From assembly GCA_003260075.1 (NCBI GenBank), contig QLIY01000235.1, forward strand, positions 5,669 to 69,668: a DNA stretch of 64,000 bases. The letters are read 5' to 3'. Below the pieces are notes generated by a model. The model did no database searches and had not been told where the DNA came from. It was given only the letters and a program-made list of their open reading frames with translations. Source of the stretch: Phallusia mammillata. Lineage: Eukaryota > Chordata > Ascidiacea > Phlebobranchia > Ascidiidae. Numbering within the stretch: the first letter of the stretch is position 1; each line of letters opens with the position of its first letter. Below, in pieces: positions 1-11,880 of the stretch. The position numbers and the translations under genes were made by a program.

Positions 1-235
1 GGGGTTATCAACAAAAACAAAGTGGGATGCACATCTACATAACTACATCTACCATCTGTGTAAATTTCATCCAAATCCATCAAGGATTTGATGGAAAAAC
101 GAGTCGGACAAACTTTGGGTAGAAGAAAAAAAAAGAAAAAAAACAAAAACATTTTGAGTAAAATCAAGCACATTGAGATTTCCAGCAATTTGCTTCAATT
201 TAATCCAAACTTTAACTGCACATATATAACACCTG

Positions 236-350
236 AGAAAAATACCTGTAGTAATTGTTGTTGTTGCTGTGCTGGTTGTTGTTGCTGGGGGGGGGGTAAT
301 TTGAAAATACCTGTAGTAATTGTTGTTGTTGCTGTGCTGGTTGTTGTTGC
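236..350. repeat. Duplicated segment around a 10-G run
   Basis: A GTTGTTGTTGCTG-rich stretch of about 50 bases (236-286) is followed by ten G (287-296) and then repeats almost exactly (301-350). The pattern matches the other short G runs in the window and is most easily read as two alleles joined by an assembler. It truncates or doubles the end of the Thr-rich exon on the minus strand. Confidence 0.75.
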
Positions 351-1155
351 TGTGGTTGTAGTTTTTGTGTCTGTTGCAATGGTGATGGTTGAAGCAGTAT
401 TTGTTGCAGGCGTTGTGGAAGTTGGTAAAACCGTTGATGTGCTGACAATGGGTGGTATGGTAGTGTTGGTTTTCGCTGGCACTATAGTAGTAGTAGTCGT
501 TGGAGCTGTACTTGGTGTCGTTGAAGTAGTGGACACTGTATTCTCTGTTGAAGTTGTAGATGCAGTTGTTGTTGTAATTGTTGTTGTTGCTGGTGGTGTT
601 GGGATTGCTGAAGCAGATGGTGCTGCTGTAATATTCCCATTTGCGCTTTTGTTTTGAACTACTGCTATTGTTGTTTGTATGTTGTTGTCTTTGTTTGTTG
701 TTGTTGTTGCATTTGCAGATACTAAATCAACTGTTGTTGTGGTAGAAGCAGTAGTGTTCATCATAGCTCTACAAAAACAAAAATGCCAGCACTTTATTAA
801 CAAATACAAAGATAAAGCTTAACACAAATGCAAAATACTAGGTTTATTTACTGTATGTTAGTGATGACAATACAAATGATGCTTATTATTGAACAAAAAA
901 ACTTTAAAGACAGACTTGTAAACAGAAAAAATGAAAGACAACCACTTTCAACAAGAAGTAGAGAGTATGTTTGTGTTTTATTTCTGCGAATATTGTCAAC
1001 AAAAGGTGCAAGCAGGGTTGCTAGACAACGAGTGACATGTTGCATTGTGTCATTTCCCCCTTGACATAACCATTAATCAGAGGAGCAGCTAACATGAAGG
1101 ATTTGTCGAACATACCTGGTTGTACTGCTTGCATTCTGCGAATCACCTGGAGATA
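311..1155 (-). CDS. Ser/Thr-rich protein, two internal exons (partial)
   Basis: Two minus-strand exons can be supported. The upstream one (1155-1116, 40 nt) has a TTTCAG acceptor and a GTATGT donor. The downstream one (768-about 311) has a TTTTTGTAG acceptor and a GTATTTTC donor. Their phases agree and the joined frame reads SPGDSQNASSTTR then AMMNTTASTTTTVDL and on through a long run of Thr, Ser, Ala and Pro. The composition resembles mucin-like linkers or Ser/Thr-rich activation domains, and no folded domain is visible. Another frame of the same repeat is Gln-rich, so frame choice rests mainly on the splice phase. The first and last exons are not seen; the start should lie between 1.2 and 2.8 kb and the end beyond the window. 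It could also be a non-coding triplet repeat with chance splice sites. Confidence 0.4.
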
Positions 1156-1864
1156 CTGAAAGACAAATAACCACATGTTATCTAACAGTGTTCATAGGGT
1201 TGTAAACAAGTAATTGGTGTTTAAAGTAAATGGCATAATATTTTCTGAGCCCAGATTTGAACTACTTTGAGCACAAAAATTTGTTATTATTAATTGTGAA
1301 ATACAAATATATGCAGACAAAAAAGAACATACACTATACACAGTCTTAAATGCCAGCAAAAAAATGTGAACATTTACAGTTTGATACATCATTTCTAAGA
1401 TAAGATGCTTGTACCTATGGCACATATTTGTAACACAATTACAGGGGATGCAAGAGATGCGCTAGAGAGGGATGCGATCTGAAGGAAGAACCTTGCGTCC
1501 ATGAAAGCGAGGGGACACCAAGTACTGAGCGATTGATTGATTGAATTACAAGCCAGTTACATACAATTAATAATAGTGTCTAAGACAAAAATTACACTTG
1601 TTATGTTCCCAAGATTAACAAAAATTTAAACAACTTTAACCAGTACTACTGTTTTTGGCTTAACTGGGAGATCAATAGCCACAATCATAGAAACTGAATG
1701 AAAATATAGTAAGCATCACACATACTTTTAAATATGAAAGCATTTGGTTCTTTTGGTAATAAAATGTTGGTTTTAAACTAACTGTAATAGTTTTGTATAA
1801 ATTAGGTTATGTTTTATAACGTAATTTAAAACTAGTGTGTGTCATTTTTTCATAAGATAACACA

Positions 1865-1951
<87 letters not shown>
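1865..1951. other. Long poly-G tract (87 nt), probable assembly artefact
   Basis: Uninterrupted run of 87 G in an AT-rich context. There are no microsatellite-style imperfections. It belongs to the set of long G runs described in the findings. Confidence 0.8.
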
Positions 1952-1953
<2 letters not shown>

Positions 1954-2206
1954 CACTGATTAGCAAAACAGCTATACAAACCAGGAACACTGTTGAATAG
2001 GTCCCCATAACACCTCTCCCAAATTTGTCTGTAACAAATTATATTAAATTATAAAATCTTAAACCTAGGAGTAAAAATACCAGATATGCACTAAACATTA
2101 AGTACTTACAGTTAAGTATTGATCAATAAAAACCCTCTTGTACTCTCTTCAATTTGAAACTGATTTTTTTGAAGAGTTTTTCCAGATAAACAGACAGAAG
2201 TTCTGA

Positions 2207-2518
2207 TAAATTTTGGTAAGTAAGAAATGAACAAATTGTTAAGTTCTAAGTAAAAATCTGAAATACAAAAACAGGGCAAACATGGTTATTCAATTTTTCA
2301 ACACATAGAAAACAGAGGTTAGTACTTGGAAAATATTTTGACTGAACAAAAACAGTGGGGGGGGGGCGATAAATTTTGGTAAGTAAGAAATGAACAGATT
2401 GTTAAGTTCTAAGTAAAAATCTGAAACACAAAAACAGGGCAAACATGGTTATTCAATTTTTCAACACATAAAAAACAGAGGTTAGTACTTGGAAAATATT
2501 TTGACTGAACAAAAACAG
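2207..2518. repeat. Duplicated 150-base segment joined by 10 G
   Basis: The segment beginning GATAAATTTTGGTAAGTAAG at 2207 runs to 2356, is followed by ten G (2357-2366), and restarts at about 2367 with the same text and a few substitutions (for example ACAAATTG against ACAGATTG). Probable allelic duplication by the assembler. Confidence 0.8.
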
Positions 2519-2902
2519 TATAACTGCACATATGATATTGGAAGCATTCATTTAGTTCAAAGGGTAAGGCAGTGTTTAAAAATACAATTTAAGGAGTAAA
2601 AAACACCAACAATGTCTAAATGGATTAATGCTATAACATATCAAAAGAAATTATTATATCCGGTACTTTATATGAAAAATACATCTTTACTAAACAAAGC
2701 ACCAAAAAATACGGCATAAAAATACTGTACAAAAGTGATACAAAATGCACCTTCAGATTCTAAAAACATTACCAGTAGTTTATAATTGCATTATAAAACA
2801 TGACAAAAATACTAGTTGTTCATTCATACAAAACACAGTATAAAACTAGTAATTATTTTACTGCAAAAAAGAATGAGATGCTTTCTCATTATAAGTGATT
2901 TT

Positions 2903-4276
2903 TTAACTGTTAGCAAGACCTCCTGGCAATTTTTCATTTTTAACAAGTTCATGGCATTTTGGACACACATATGTGAAGCCAAATGTCAGTGGTACAGACC
3001 CAACAGTACACTTGTAAGATTTCAAGGCAGAGAACACTGAATTTGATTCACCATGCACAAGGCCATTGTTGTACTTGGTGTTTACATCTGCACTACACAA
3101 ATAACATGAGACATTTTCAGGCAAGGGGATTCGCGGCAAAACAGACTTAGTGGTATCTTGCTTAATAAAATCTTTTTGGACCATATGCCATTCTGGTTTA
3201 TACTTTGGCAAGCAACTAATACACATAAAAGTAATAGAATCCGCTATCACTTTGGCTCCAGGTACTGGTCTTTGTTCTAATACAGTTGGATAGAATGGCA
3301 TTCCTGCACGCATTTGTTCATAACTTGCTTTACAATGTACTGGGCATATGGGGCAATTTTGGTCCTCAGTTTCGCCACATGAGTAACAGACAAATTGAGC
3401 TGAAGTCTGGTCTTCGCTTGCAGTTTCACTAGCTTTTCGTTTTGCTGGCCGTTCAGTTGATGTTTGGGGTATATGCTCAGTAACCTTCTTAGCAGTTTTT
3501 TTATCGATCGATGTCTCTTCCTCGCTTTCATAATCATCGCGCTCATCGAAATTGTCCCTCGAATGCTCGTTAAGAATTTCCTCCAATTCAATCTAAAACA
3601 ATGAGTCATTAACAATAGTTATTTGTCTACTTAGTTTTAATAACAAGTCTTCCGTGTGAAACTAGTAGCAAAAAAGCTTCAGAAGTTAAAAGCAGCAATA
3701 GCAAGAATGACTTAAAAATTTTTACAAATATCAACTAAAACATTTCATATTGACACAAATTCTCTTAGTTTTTAATGCAAGTGATCAGCAAAAATCACAA
3801 CTAACTTCAAAATAAAAAAATGGCAAAAACTTAAGTACTGTGGTATAACAAAATTTAGATCTAATTTTAAAAACCTAAAGCAATGTCTGGATTGAAAACT
3901 GAATTACTGTAACGTTTGAAAATTACTTAAATTAAAAAAGGCTTACCTGGGATACTGGCTGTCGTATTTCGCATCCACTGGGACGTTTTAACCAATACAA
4001 ACGTTTACTTATAGGCGTTCTTGTTCTTTCGAACGATTCCCATTGTTGTGACAGAAAAGCGTTACATACAAAACACGACACCACCGACCAATCTTCACGC
4101 ATTGGTTCTGCGCCCGGTGCAGGGTCGTGGTATTCCAGAAACGGAAAAAATGGGGCATCGGCGTGGGTTCTAGAACTTCTTGAATACAGAAGCACCATGT
4201 TGTCTTCGTAAGCTGTGTTCCCGCACACAAAACACACTGTCATTGCGCGGTGAGAATAACTCGGCTGTCTGAACAT
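2903..4276 (-). CDS. Protein with three tandem CxxC zinc-ribbon-like modules
   Basis: Two coding exons, 4276-3947 and 3592-2903, joined in phase 0 (donor CCCAG/GTAAGC, acceptor TGTTTTAG/ATTG), give 339 residues. I chose the ATG at 4276 as the first in-frame Met; a second lies 11 codons later. Six CxxC pairs are visible at about residues 15-18, 68-71, 179-182, 234-237, 273-276 and 320-323. They form three modules in which two CxxC pairs are 49, 51 and 43 residues apart. Modules 1 and 2 share a middle motif (APFFPFLEYHDPAPGAEP against MPFYPTVLEQRPVPGAKV). The linker at 111-175 is acidic then Lys/Arg-rich. A 76-base intron in the 5' UTR (4374-4299) is likely. The modules imply metal binding and perhaps protein or nucleic-acid contacts; I do not recognise the family and assign no function. 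Confidence 0.8.
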
Positions 4277-4876
4277 GTTCACTTGATGTTACGACTGACT
4301 GTAAGGGATTTTTGAAACAAAAAATACGTATTATTGTTTGATTAAAAACAGTCAGCGTCATGAGACTCGCCTACCTGAGGCTTTTTTCGTTTTTCGTGTG
4401 ATTTTGGTTTTCTGTTACGAATACAGTGCTTCGCAAAATAAAAATGTGTGAATACATACATATTTTTTAAAACAGTAAGGGGTTCAAACATAAGTTTAAA
4501 ATAAACTAATAAACGGTACATTTTATTTAAAAATCAACTAATGAAACAAAGTGTTTTACTTCCTGTACTTTGTACAAAGTTGGTAAGTTTAAGGTTTAAA
4601 AGGCTATACATTTTTGTACAAACAAAACTTGCGTAATTCAACTCATTAATTCTTGCTTTGTTTTGCATAAATTGAAAACCAATAAAATAAACAATCGTTA
4701 AAATGTAGATATGTAGCGTTTTAATTGCCTTTGGTATTTGCTTGTTACATAAAACCAAACATTTATACGTCAACAAATTTTAAACGCCCTAGCAATCCGA
4801 AGTATCGAAATAGGTGTTTTCCCTGTTACTTTTCGCGCAAGCAGTTCGTTTTTAATTTGTGAAGTACATTACAATT
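4277..4876. promoter_or_regulatory. Shared upstream region of two divergent genes
   Basis: The minus-strand CxxC gene and plus-strand HSPBAP1 start 600 bases apart and face away from each other. A 5' UTR intron for the minus gene is suggested by CCTCAG/GTAGGC at 4375/4374 and CCCTTACAG/TCAG at 4299/4298, leaving roughly 450 bases for both promoters. No clear TATA box stands out. A bidirectional promoter is an inference from the spacing. Confidence 0.4.
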
Positions 4877-7054
4877 ATGACACTGTTCAATATCAAAAAC
4901 CTTGCTACCAATGGAAAATTTGATCAACCTATTGTCATTAAAAGCTGTAAAGAAACTCAAAAATGGAAAATTAGCAATCTAACCCCCAAAAAGTTAGCTG
5001 AAAAACTGGGTAATCAGCTTGTTAATTTCAGAATCGGAACAATAAAAAAAGATGGTAATTACAGCATTGACATTTGACGTACAACAATTTTCTTTGAATT
5101 ATTGAAATGTTGCTGTGTGCATTACTTTTGTTATAGACATTCAATGGGAAAATGAATGCCAATACATCAAAGCATCAATGTCAGAGTTTCTTGATTGGAA
5201 TGATTCAAAATTCACCAGTGAGCCATTTTCCAAACTTGACAGGTCAGAAAACTGGGCATATGCTGACTACATATACATTAAAGACCTGTTTAAAAATGTA
5301 CCTGACTTTAAATTTACTGATGAAATTGATTGGACATTACTTGGTTTTGACCCTGATGAGGGACTAGATGCTGCAATATGGGTTGGCACAAAATCATCAC
5401 ACACAGCTTGTCATTATGATTCCTACGGCTTTAATCTTGTTTATCAGGTATGCCCTATTTGTTTATTGATTGTTTGTAATGAATCTTGTCACAGTGTAGA
5501 TAAATAAATCTCATAATTTGATAAAGTGTAAATATTTTTCCAAAAGATATTGCAAAACCATGAAAAACACAACCAATACTATTTACTGTATATTTCAAAC
5601 TTTAAAACTAGAACCTCCCAGCTCGTTGCTTGGTGGATGAAGACTATAATGAACCTTATGCTTATTGAGTTTTTCACGGTTTTGCAAAATCTTTCAGAAA
5701 AATAAGAGAAAATAATTTTGAAAAATCCGTATTTATAACTTTAACAACTGCTAAACCAAAATCTAAATGATACAGAGATGAAAAATTTATTTCATGAATC
5801 TCAACAGTATTTGTTTTAGGTTTTTGGAAGAAAGAGATGGATTTTGTTCCCACCATCAGACAGTGAAAACGTTTACCCAACGAGATTGCCTTACGAAGAA
5901 TCTAGTGTTTTTAGCCAAGTCAATATGCTAAATCCTGATGTGAACAAACACAAAAGGTATGTGGGAAACTCATCAAAGTTCAATGTTGTCAGTTTATTTT
6001 ACTTGAAATATTGCAAAAGTAATTTAAAGCATTAAATATTTAGTTATCTTTTACTTGCTTTGTAAAGGTGAACATGTAAATTTAATTAACACGGTAGGGA
6101 ATGGTTGATTAAGGATTTATAAGTATTAATGTATAAACCCTTGTGATACAGGTTTTCCAGAGCTCACCCATATATTGTAACACTGGAGCCTGGAGATTTA
6201 CTTTTTGTTCCACATCACTGGTGGCATTTTGTGGAAAATCTTGAAATGAGTATCAGCATTAATGCTTGGTTTCCATTGGTAAGTGATGTGACATATTACA
6301 AAAGATAACACCAAATAAAGCTTCCTATATTGTAGTTCCCAATATTGTGCACATCATAAAAAGTATTGTTTTGTTATGCTGACTACCTAAGTTTATTTTT
6401 CTTATGGCCCAGTGAGATCATAAAGAAATAATTCTGGCCATACTAGCCTATACAGCTAGTGTCTTGTTAGCAGCTGCACTGATGAGACCTAACAGGTCAA
6501 AAATAGCAGATACTGCCTGTTAGTTACGTGTACAAGAAAAACCTTTAATCTTTGGACAGGAACAAGACTATCATTGTCGTCTACACGAAGCTGTCACTCA
6601 ACTACTTATCCAAACAGTCACCCAGAGCGACCCATCTCTTTCCCAATGGCTAATATCAAAACACCAAACTCCTACCTTCAATGAAGGCCTGTCTATAGTA
6701 GAACAAGCGCTCACAACGTCAGAGGACTTCTCCATTGTTGAGAAAACTGACCGCAAAACAGCTAAGTCATCGGAAACCCCTAAAAAGTGCTTGTGTAACA
6801 TTGCTCAGCGTTCGGCTATTCTAAACACCGAGAATTGCTATATTCCCGCCAGTTACTGCATAGAGCATTTGGCATCAGTGTTCGAACATTGGACGCATGT
6901 TAAATCCTGGAACCAAAACGCTTTGAAAGAGGCTCGACAAAAACGCTGCAGATTGGATAGGCCTAAATTGACTTCCAACGATTTTGCGAGATGTTTAACA
7001 GCACCAAGTGTCGTTGAATGTATTGTAAGTGAATTATATCGTCAGTTTGAATGA
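4877..7054 (+). CDS. HSPBAP1: HSPB1-associated protein 1 (JmjC-domain oxygenase-like)
   Basis: Five exons (4877-5054, 5137-5447, 5820-5956, 6152-6278, 6560-7054) with consistent phases and GT-AG borders encode 415 residues. The JmjC core is clear: FWAYADY-like ENWAYADYIYIKDLF, then AIWVGTKSSHTACHYDSYG with the iron ligands His152 and Asp154 (HxD), the FGRKRWILFPPSD strand, YPTRLPYEESSVFS, and the distal His234 in PHHWWHFVEN. These motifs match HSPBAP1, a cytosolic member of the JmjC (FIH-like) family that binds HSPB1 in mammals; its substrate is not settled. Protein length is slightly below vertebrate HSPBAP1, mostly because the C-terminal region is shorter. The ATG at 4877 is the first in frame. 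Introns are short apart from intron 2, which holds a hairpin element. All three predicted metal ligands are present, so activity is plausible. Confidence 0.93.
5542..5694. mobile_element. Hairpin MITE in HSPBAP1 intron 2
   Basis: Inverted ends of about 25 bases, AAGATATTGCAAAACCATGA at 5544 and its complement ending near 5694, enclose about 100 bases. It has the size of a miniature inverted-repeat element; superfamily not determined. Confidence 0.6.
6438..6510 (+). repeat. Dispersed repeat piece (core AGCTGCACTGATGAGACC)
   Basis: The text around GTTAGCAGCTGCACTGATGA recurs at about 9645-9670 and, within a longer copy, at 28017-28250 (CACCAGCTGCACTGATGAG). It is a dispersed family in this genome. 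No coding capacity is seen. Confidence 0.5.
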
Positions 7055-7098
7055 CCTGCATTTGTTTTTCGTGCATTGCTTTATTTTCTTTTATGAAT

Positions 7099-7165
7099 CG
7101 TTACATATTATCGCCGAGGTTAGAGCATCCGAAAAGTGTTCACAAGGTTTTGGGTTCGATCCCCG
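7099..7165 (+). repeat. tRNA-derived SINE piece
   Basis: GAGGTTAGAGC (A-box-like) followed about 40 bases later by GGGTTCGATCCCC (B-box) has the layout of a tRNA-type internal promoter, but no full cloverleaf forms. It is best read as a SINE head just downstream of HSPBAP1. Confidence 0.5.
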
Positions 7166-7228
7166 GCTCAAACAACGTGCGCTTGCCTGAGCGAATAAAA
7201 TTTTAGGCATTGCTCCAGCCCATAGAAA

Positions 7229-7489
7229 CATGTAGATTTGGAGTAATTCAAAGTCAAAACCTACATCAAATCTTAAAATGTATCCAATCAACTATAATAG
7301 GCAGCTTGACGACATACTAATAGTGAATATTTATGTATGCGGCTTCCTGACGGGGGGGGGGCAGAATCCTGTCGATTTGGAGTAATTTAAAGTCCAAACC
7401 TCCATAAAATTAAAATGTATCCAATGAACTATAATAGGCAGCTTGACGACATACTAATAGTGAGTATTTATGTATGCGGCTTCCTGACC
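7229..7489. repeat. Duplicated segment around a 10-G run
   Basis: TGGAGTAATTCAAAGTCAAA at 7229 and TGGAGTAATTTAAAGTCCAA at 7377 begin two near-identical copies of about 115-120 bases. They are separated by ten G at 7352-7361. Probable allelic join. Confidence 0.75.
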
Positions 7490-7499
7490 ACTACTGAAG

Positions 7500-10400
7500 C
7501 GTATGCGAGGTTGTTTAATCTCATATGTCACCAGGAACAAAAGAAAAAAATACACAAAAATTATTCAAAGGCAAAACACAAAAAAGGTGGAGAAAAAAAT
7601 CGGCTTTAGTTGTATTTTTCGACTTTTTCATGCAAAATAGCCATAAGTCTGGCGGAAAAAATAAAAGTCCAAACGTAAAACTTACGCAATAATGGATGGT
7701 TAAAAATTAAAGTCAAAAATCCGAATAAAACAATGAACGGACTGAAAAGGGCATTTAAGATAATAAATGAGCAAAAATAACCATTTGTTGCACCTGAATG
7801 GAACTTGTGGGTATTGTAAGCTAAATCATAGCGTCTATAGTCGGAAGCACTGGTATGTGAACAATATATAGTGTGTAATATTGAGGTTAAATATATTTTG
7901 ATTGATGAGCGCATCTTGTTTTGTGCAATTCACAATTATAATGGAACAGTTGACCGTTTTAGGGTGCTGTGCATGTATATAGGAGACGCTAACATTTGGC
8001 AAATTTTAGTCATCACTAGCTGTTACGATGTTACTTATGTATGACGTAACGATCAATAAAGGGGCGTGTGTGCGACGTTTTTAGATGAAAAGGAAATATG
8101 CGCGATAAGGGGGGGGGGAATCAATAACGGGGCGTGTGTGCGACGTTTTTAGATGAAAAGGAAATATGCGCGATAACGGAAATAGCATGTGACAAATTTC
8201 GCCATACATTTCATTTAAAAATTTCATAAAAGGTCAAAACGTCATGAAGTAACAACACGCAACGCAAAAAAGCTTCATAAAGCAACGTTATGCCGCAAAC
8301 AGTGGTAAATATTGGGCGATGGGGTCAGAAATTGAGCAAAAAACACACACAAAAATGCATGGTGCCTCATGCTAAAGTACGAATACAACATTACAAGAAA
8401 AATACATTGTGAGAATGACGTCACTGAAGTATTGGGTCGTAACACTCAAGAACTTATTCGGTAAGTTTATACTTCAGAAAACAATGGTAAAATGCTACTA
8501 TGTGAATAGATCAAAAATTATTAAAAGCTGAAAATTAGAGACAATATTATATGAAGGGCAACAAAAGGGGGGGGGGCGAGAATGACGTCACTACTGTATT
8601 AATGACGTCACTGAAGTATTGGGTCGTAACACTCGGTAAGTTTATACTTCAGAAAACAATGGTAAAATGCTACTATGTGAATAGATCAAAAATTATTAAA
8701 AGCTGAAAATTAGAGACAATATTATATGAAGGGCAACAAAATCCCCAATTCATGTACTAACGGCTTTAAAGGAACATGGCTGTACTTCATAATGGCAAGG
8801 AGGTAGCCTATGATACACAATGGCAATGTGGTGTACTTTCATTACAGACATATTCACTTGACAAGTTTTTGAACTATAGAGGGAAAATGTATTGACGAAG
8901 TGTAAAAATTAGTGGGAGGGATTTGATTCAAGGCCGGAATCGACGGGATTCGAATCCACAACGAAATATTTAAGATATTTTACGGCAAAACGTATTTCAA
9001 AGCAAATAAATATCAATGTACTATAGTCGAGTATATGCAATAGCGAGTGTGGGTTTGAAAGTAAATGTAGGATATGCTGACACGCACCAATCGTTACGTC
9101 ACATCTATGACGTCATCAAAGGACAGAAAACTACGTCACAGAGCGCAAAATGTAAATGACGAACGAGGTTTAATTCGGAAATAAAACAACACTATAAACT
9201 TCTTTGTAAAGGCGATGGTAATATTTTGATCAATGGATAAGGTAGCTGGAAAAAAACACTATGATGTTTGTGACTACTTCTACTGACTACTGTGTATTGA
9301 TTTGGATAAATGGGGGGGGGGGGACACTATGAAGTTTGTGACTACTTCTACTGACTACTGTGTATTGATTTGGATAAATGGCGAAGTGCAAAATGCTACG
9401 GGGTTAATCTCAAAGGGCATAGCGACAAAGTAAAAAGCGGTTCAACGCACACAGTAACGTGAGTCAAGATTTGTTGGGCAAATATTAGGTCAAACGGATT
9501 GCAAATGCCTTAGGTACAACTTAACTTGTGTTTGATCAAGCCTCGCGGATCTCAGTAAAATTAACGATAAGTAAGTTGCAAACAGTGCAACATATGACAT
9601 ACGAGCCCATGTAGCATACACTACACCTGCCAATACGGTCATTGTCAGCAGTTGCAGTGATGAGATCTTATATGCAAGCTTTTATAGGCAGTTAATAGGA
9701 ACACTGTGTTAATTAATGATGGGCTACAGTTTTTGATTCAGTATGCGATAAAACAGAATGCGCAATTAACTGGATTTAAAATGATCGGAATTGTTTGTAC
9801 TTTCTCAATCTTTTACGTTACATGACGATAAATTATTCTGTTGTTTTGTCATTCCAAATTGGAGTAGTAGTGAAAAAGATAATAGGTTAACAAAATTATG
9901 TTCGAGAAAGTAAGCAGAGGGGCAAAATATGGCAGTTAGGCAATTTAGCAACGGGTTAAAAATGATTGTAGACTTTGAAAACAGGTCAAAAAAGCTTATT
10001 TTTAAAAAAAAACTGTTTTTAACTCGTGTAAGTTGTGAAGGTGATTCGGCAAGGTCAGCATTTATTGCCTTTTATGATTTTTTGAAAATGTAATTCGATG
10101 ATAGGGTAAATATGATTGCACGTTTTTTGCGACTACTAATCTAAAAACACTGGGTTTCTTCTTAAACTACTGCGTTTTCTGATCCAAATTTCTTGTAAGC
10201 TAAAAAAAAAAACTAACGCATTGTAATGCCAGGCAAGGATACTGAAATCTTTGCAAGATTTTTATGCAGCGTTAAGTGTCATAAAAACTGGGTGTATTGC
10301 AAACCACCGTGTATGCGTGGGGTAGGGCAAGAACTTTAAGCATTGATTGAAATTTGGCAAGTAAAGCAGCAAAAACAAATGAGGACAAAACTGGTTAATT

Positions 10401-11002
10401 TCATACCGGTTCATCACATATTCTAAAAAAATCATTTGATCGCATATTTTAGTGAAATGAAATAAAAAAAATTACAAAGTGGATATGCAATTAACCAAAT
10501 TCGTCTGTTTAGTCTTGAACTCTGATAGAAGTTGACAAACAAATTGTTGACAGTATTTCCGACTAAATTCAACTATTTTAGGCTAAATGTTTTTAAATAA
10601 TTCTGTTGCTATTTTCGGCAGTGAAACAGGCAAAAGTTAAAAATCTGTTTATAAAGTAACATTAAAAATGGAAAAGTGACTAAAAACTGGAGAGATCCCT
10701 ATACTCCTATACGCGTTGTTCCTATGCAAAATCGGAACTCTGTAGGAATAAATCTTCATACTGGAGAAAACGAAATTCTGAGTATATGGTGCGGGCGGCA
10801 GATCAACAATATTACACAGTAACAACACACGGAAAAGCGGAACACACGGAATTCGGAACCATATTTTACGGAACGACTCCGCTTTTTACGCCAGATTCCC
10901 ACCATCTTGATAAACGTCCACCACGGACATAAATCAACATACCTTGATGATGTTTGCTTTCCCTTTGTTCCATAAAATGGATTTTTTCATCCGAAGGGAA
11001 TT
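7500..11002. other. Non-coding interval between HSPBAP1 and the IL17R gene
   Basis: No exon with credible splice signals or family similarity. It holds three G-run duplications (8052-8177, 8412-8741, 9253-9380), four copies of the palindrome TGACGTCA (8416, 8583, 8603, 9108; two of them in the duplicated part) and a possible tRNA-like piece at 8940-8968. A 102-codon open frame on the minus strand (7914-7606) is hydrophobic at its end but unsupported. Confidence 0.5.
8412..8741. repeat. Duplicated segment around a 10-G run
   Basis: About 150 bases from GAATGACGTCACTGAAG to GGGCAACAAAA are present on both sides of ten G at 8567-8576. The right copy lacks CAAGAACTTATT and gains CTACTGTATTAATGACGTCA. 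The indels make simple read duplication less likely than two alleles. Confidence 0.75.
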
Positions 11003-11880
11003 TTAAACCGAAGTAAACCGTTCCACAACGTTGTCTTTCTCATTTTCCGGACTTTCCATTCCTCCTAAACTTTTCGCGTAACTACTTCCCTCGAAAGTGT
11101 CGTGATTTTGCGAAGGTGACTCGTTCATCGTGGGAAGTGTCTGTACGTTAAGCTGCACATACTCTTGTTGAGGGACCAAAGAACGGGCACGAAGAAAACG
11201 CATTATCGCTTCATCCGTAAACTGATCCGCGGAATCCGCATTTGGGTCTTCCTGCGTGGAAACATCAGTTGTGGTTTGTTCCCCGTATCCGTCATCTGGG
11301 AAGTTCGTATATGAAGGCTCTTCTGTAATCCTCCTCTTGTGATAAGGACACATGTCTTGGACTCCAGGGAGTTGAGTTTCTTTTACAGGCGAGGAGGTTG
11401 CGTTGATGAGCCGGATGTGCTCTTCCGGATTTTCCACCAGCGGAGGAGGCGGGTGAATGCGGTCGGTGACTTTTCGACAGAGACACTTTACTGGCTCCGG
11501 TGGGATCACACCAAGATGGTTCGTAGCTAAATCGGACACAAAGTCACTATCCCTGGAGGAGCGCATAACGTTGTCCTCCGAAGAAGACAAGGACTTTGCT
11601 TGGGAAGATCCACTTCCACCATCCAAGGAGAGCGATGCAGAGGAACAAGAGATCCTCTTTTTGGGAGAGAGCGATGTTTTCTTCGGGGAAGAGGCCATCT
11701 TCATCATTTCAACGATGCTGTCTGACAAAGCTCTCCCTTGCGAGGTCTCAGTGTAATCCTTATGGCTGACGTACATTACTGAATGACGGCCCATAAACGA
11801 CACTTTAGATTTCTCTGTTGGAATAATAGTGTGGTGAACAAAGGGAAGTATTTTTGGTGACCAACCAAACAACAAAGTGG
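11003..11880 (-). other. IL17R unit 1, last exon: end of SEFIR and cytoplasmic tail
   Basis: Acceptor AAAATAACAG at 11881; the first two bases complete an Ala codon with exon 15. The start (LLFGWSPKILPFVHHTIIPT, then MGRHSVMYVSHKDY) finishes the SEFIR fold. After it come a Ser/Lys-rich stretch (SPKKTSLSPKKR) and about 190 residues of low-complexity, acidic tail ending in FTSV. Long unstructured tails after SEFIR are usual in IL17RA and IL17RD. I see no convincing TRAF6 site (candidates such as PPEPVK do not fit PxExx-acidic/aromatic well). Confidence 0.85.

Larger units (their letters stand above)
1156..2902. other. Intron or intergenic sequence
   Basis: AT-rich sequence with no exon I can support. 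It holds an 87-base G run (1865-1951), a duplicated 150-base segment and a short block near 1440-1540 that looks repeat-like (GATGCAAGAGATGCGCTAGAG). It should contain the 5' exons of the Ser/Thr-rich gene and the 3' UTR of the CxxC protein gene. Confidence 0.5.

Noticed and set aside
88-657. 189-codon plus-strand frame rich in Val
   Set aside because: It is the complement of the Thr-rich minus-strand repeat, which has matching splice phases on the minus strand.
7606-7914. 102-codon minus-strand frame with a hydrophobic second half
   Set aside because: No splice signals, family motif or upstream exon; such frames are expected by chance in AT-rich sequence.
8416-9115. Cluster of TGACGTCA sites as a local promoter
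   Set aside because: Two of the four copies come from the G-run duplication and no gene start lies nearby.
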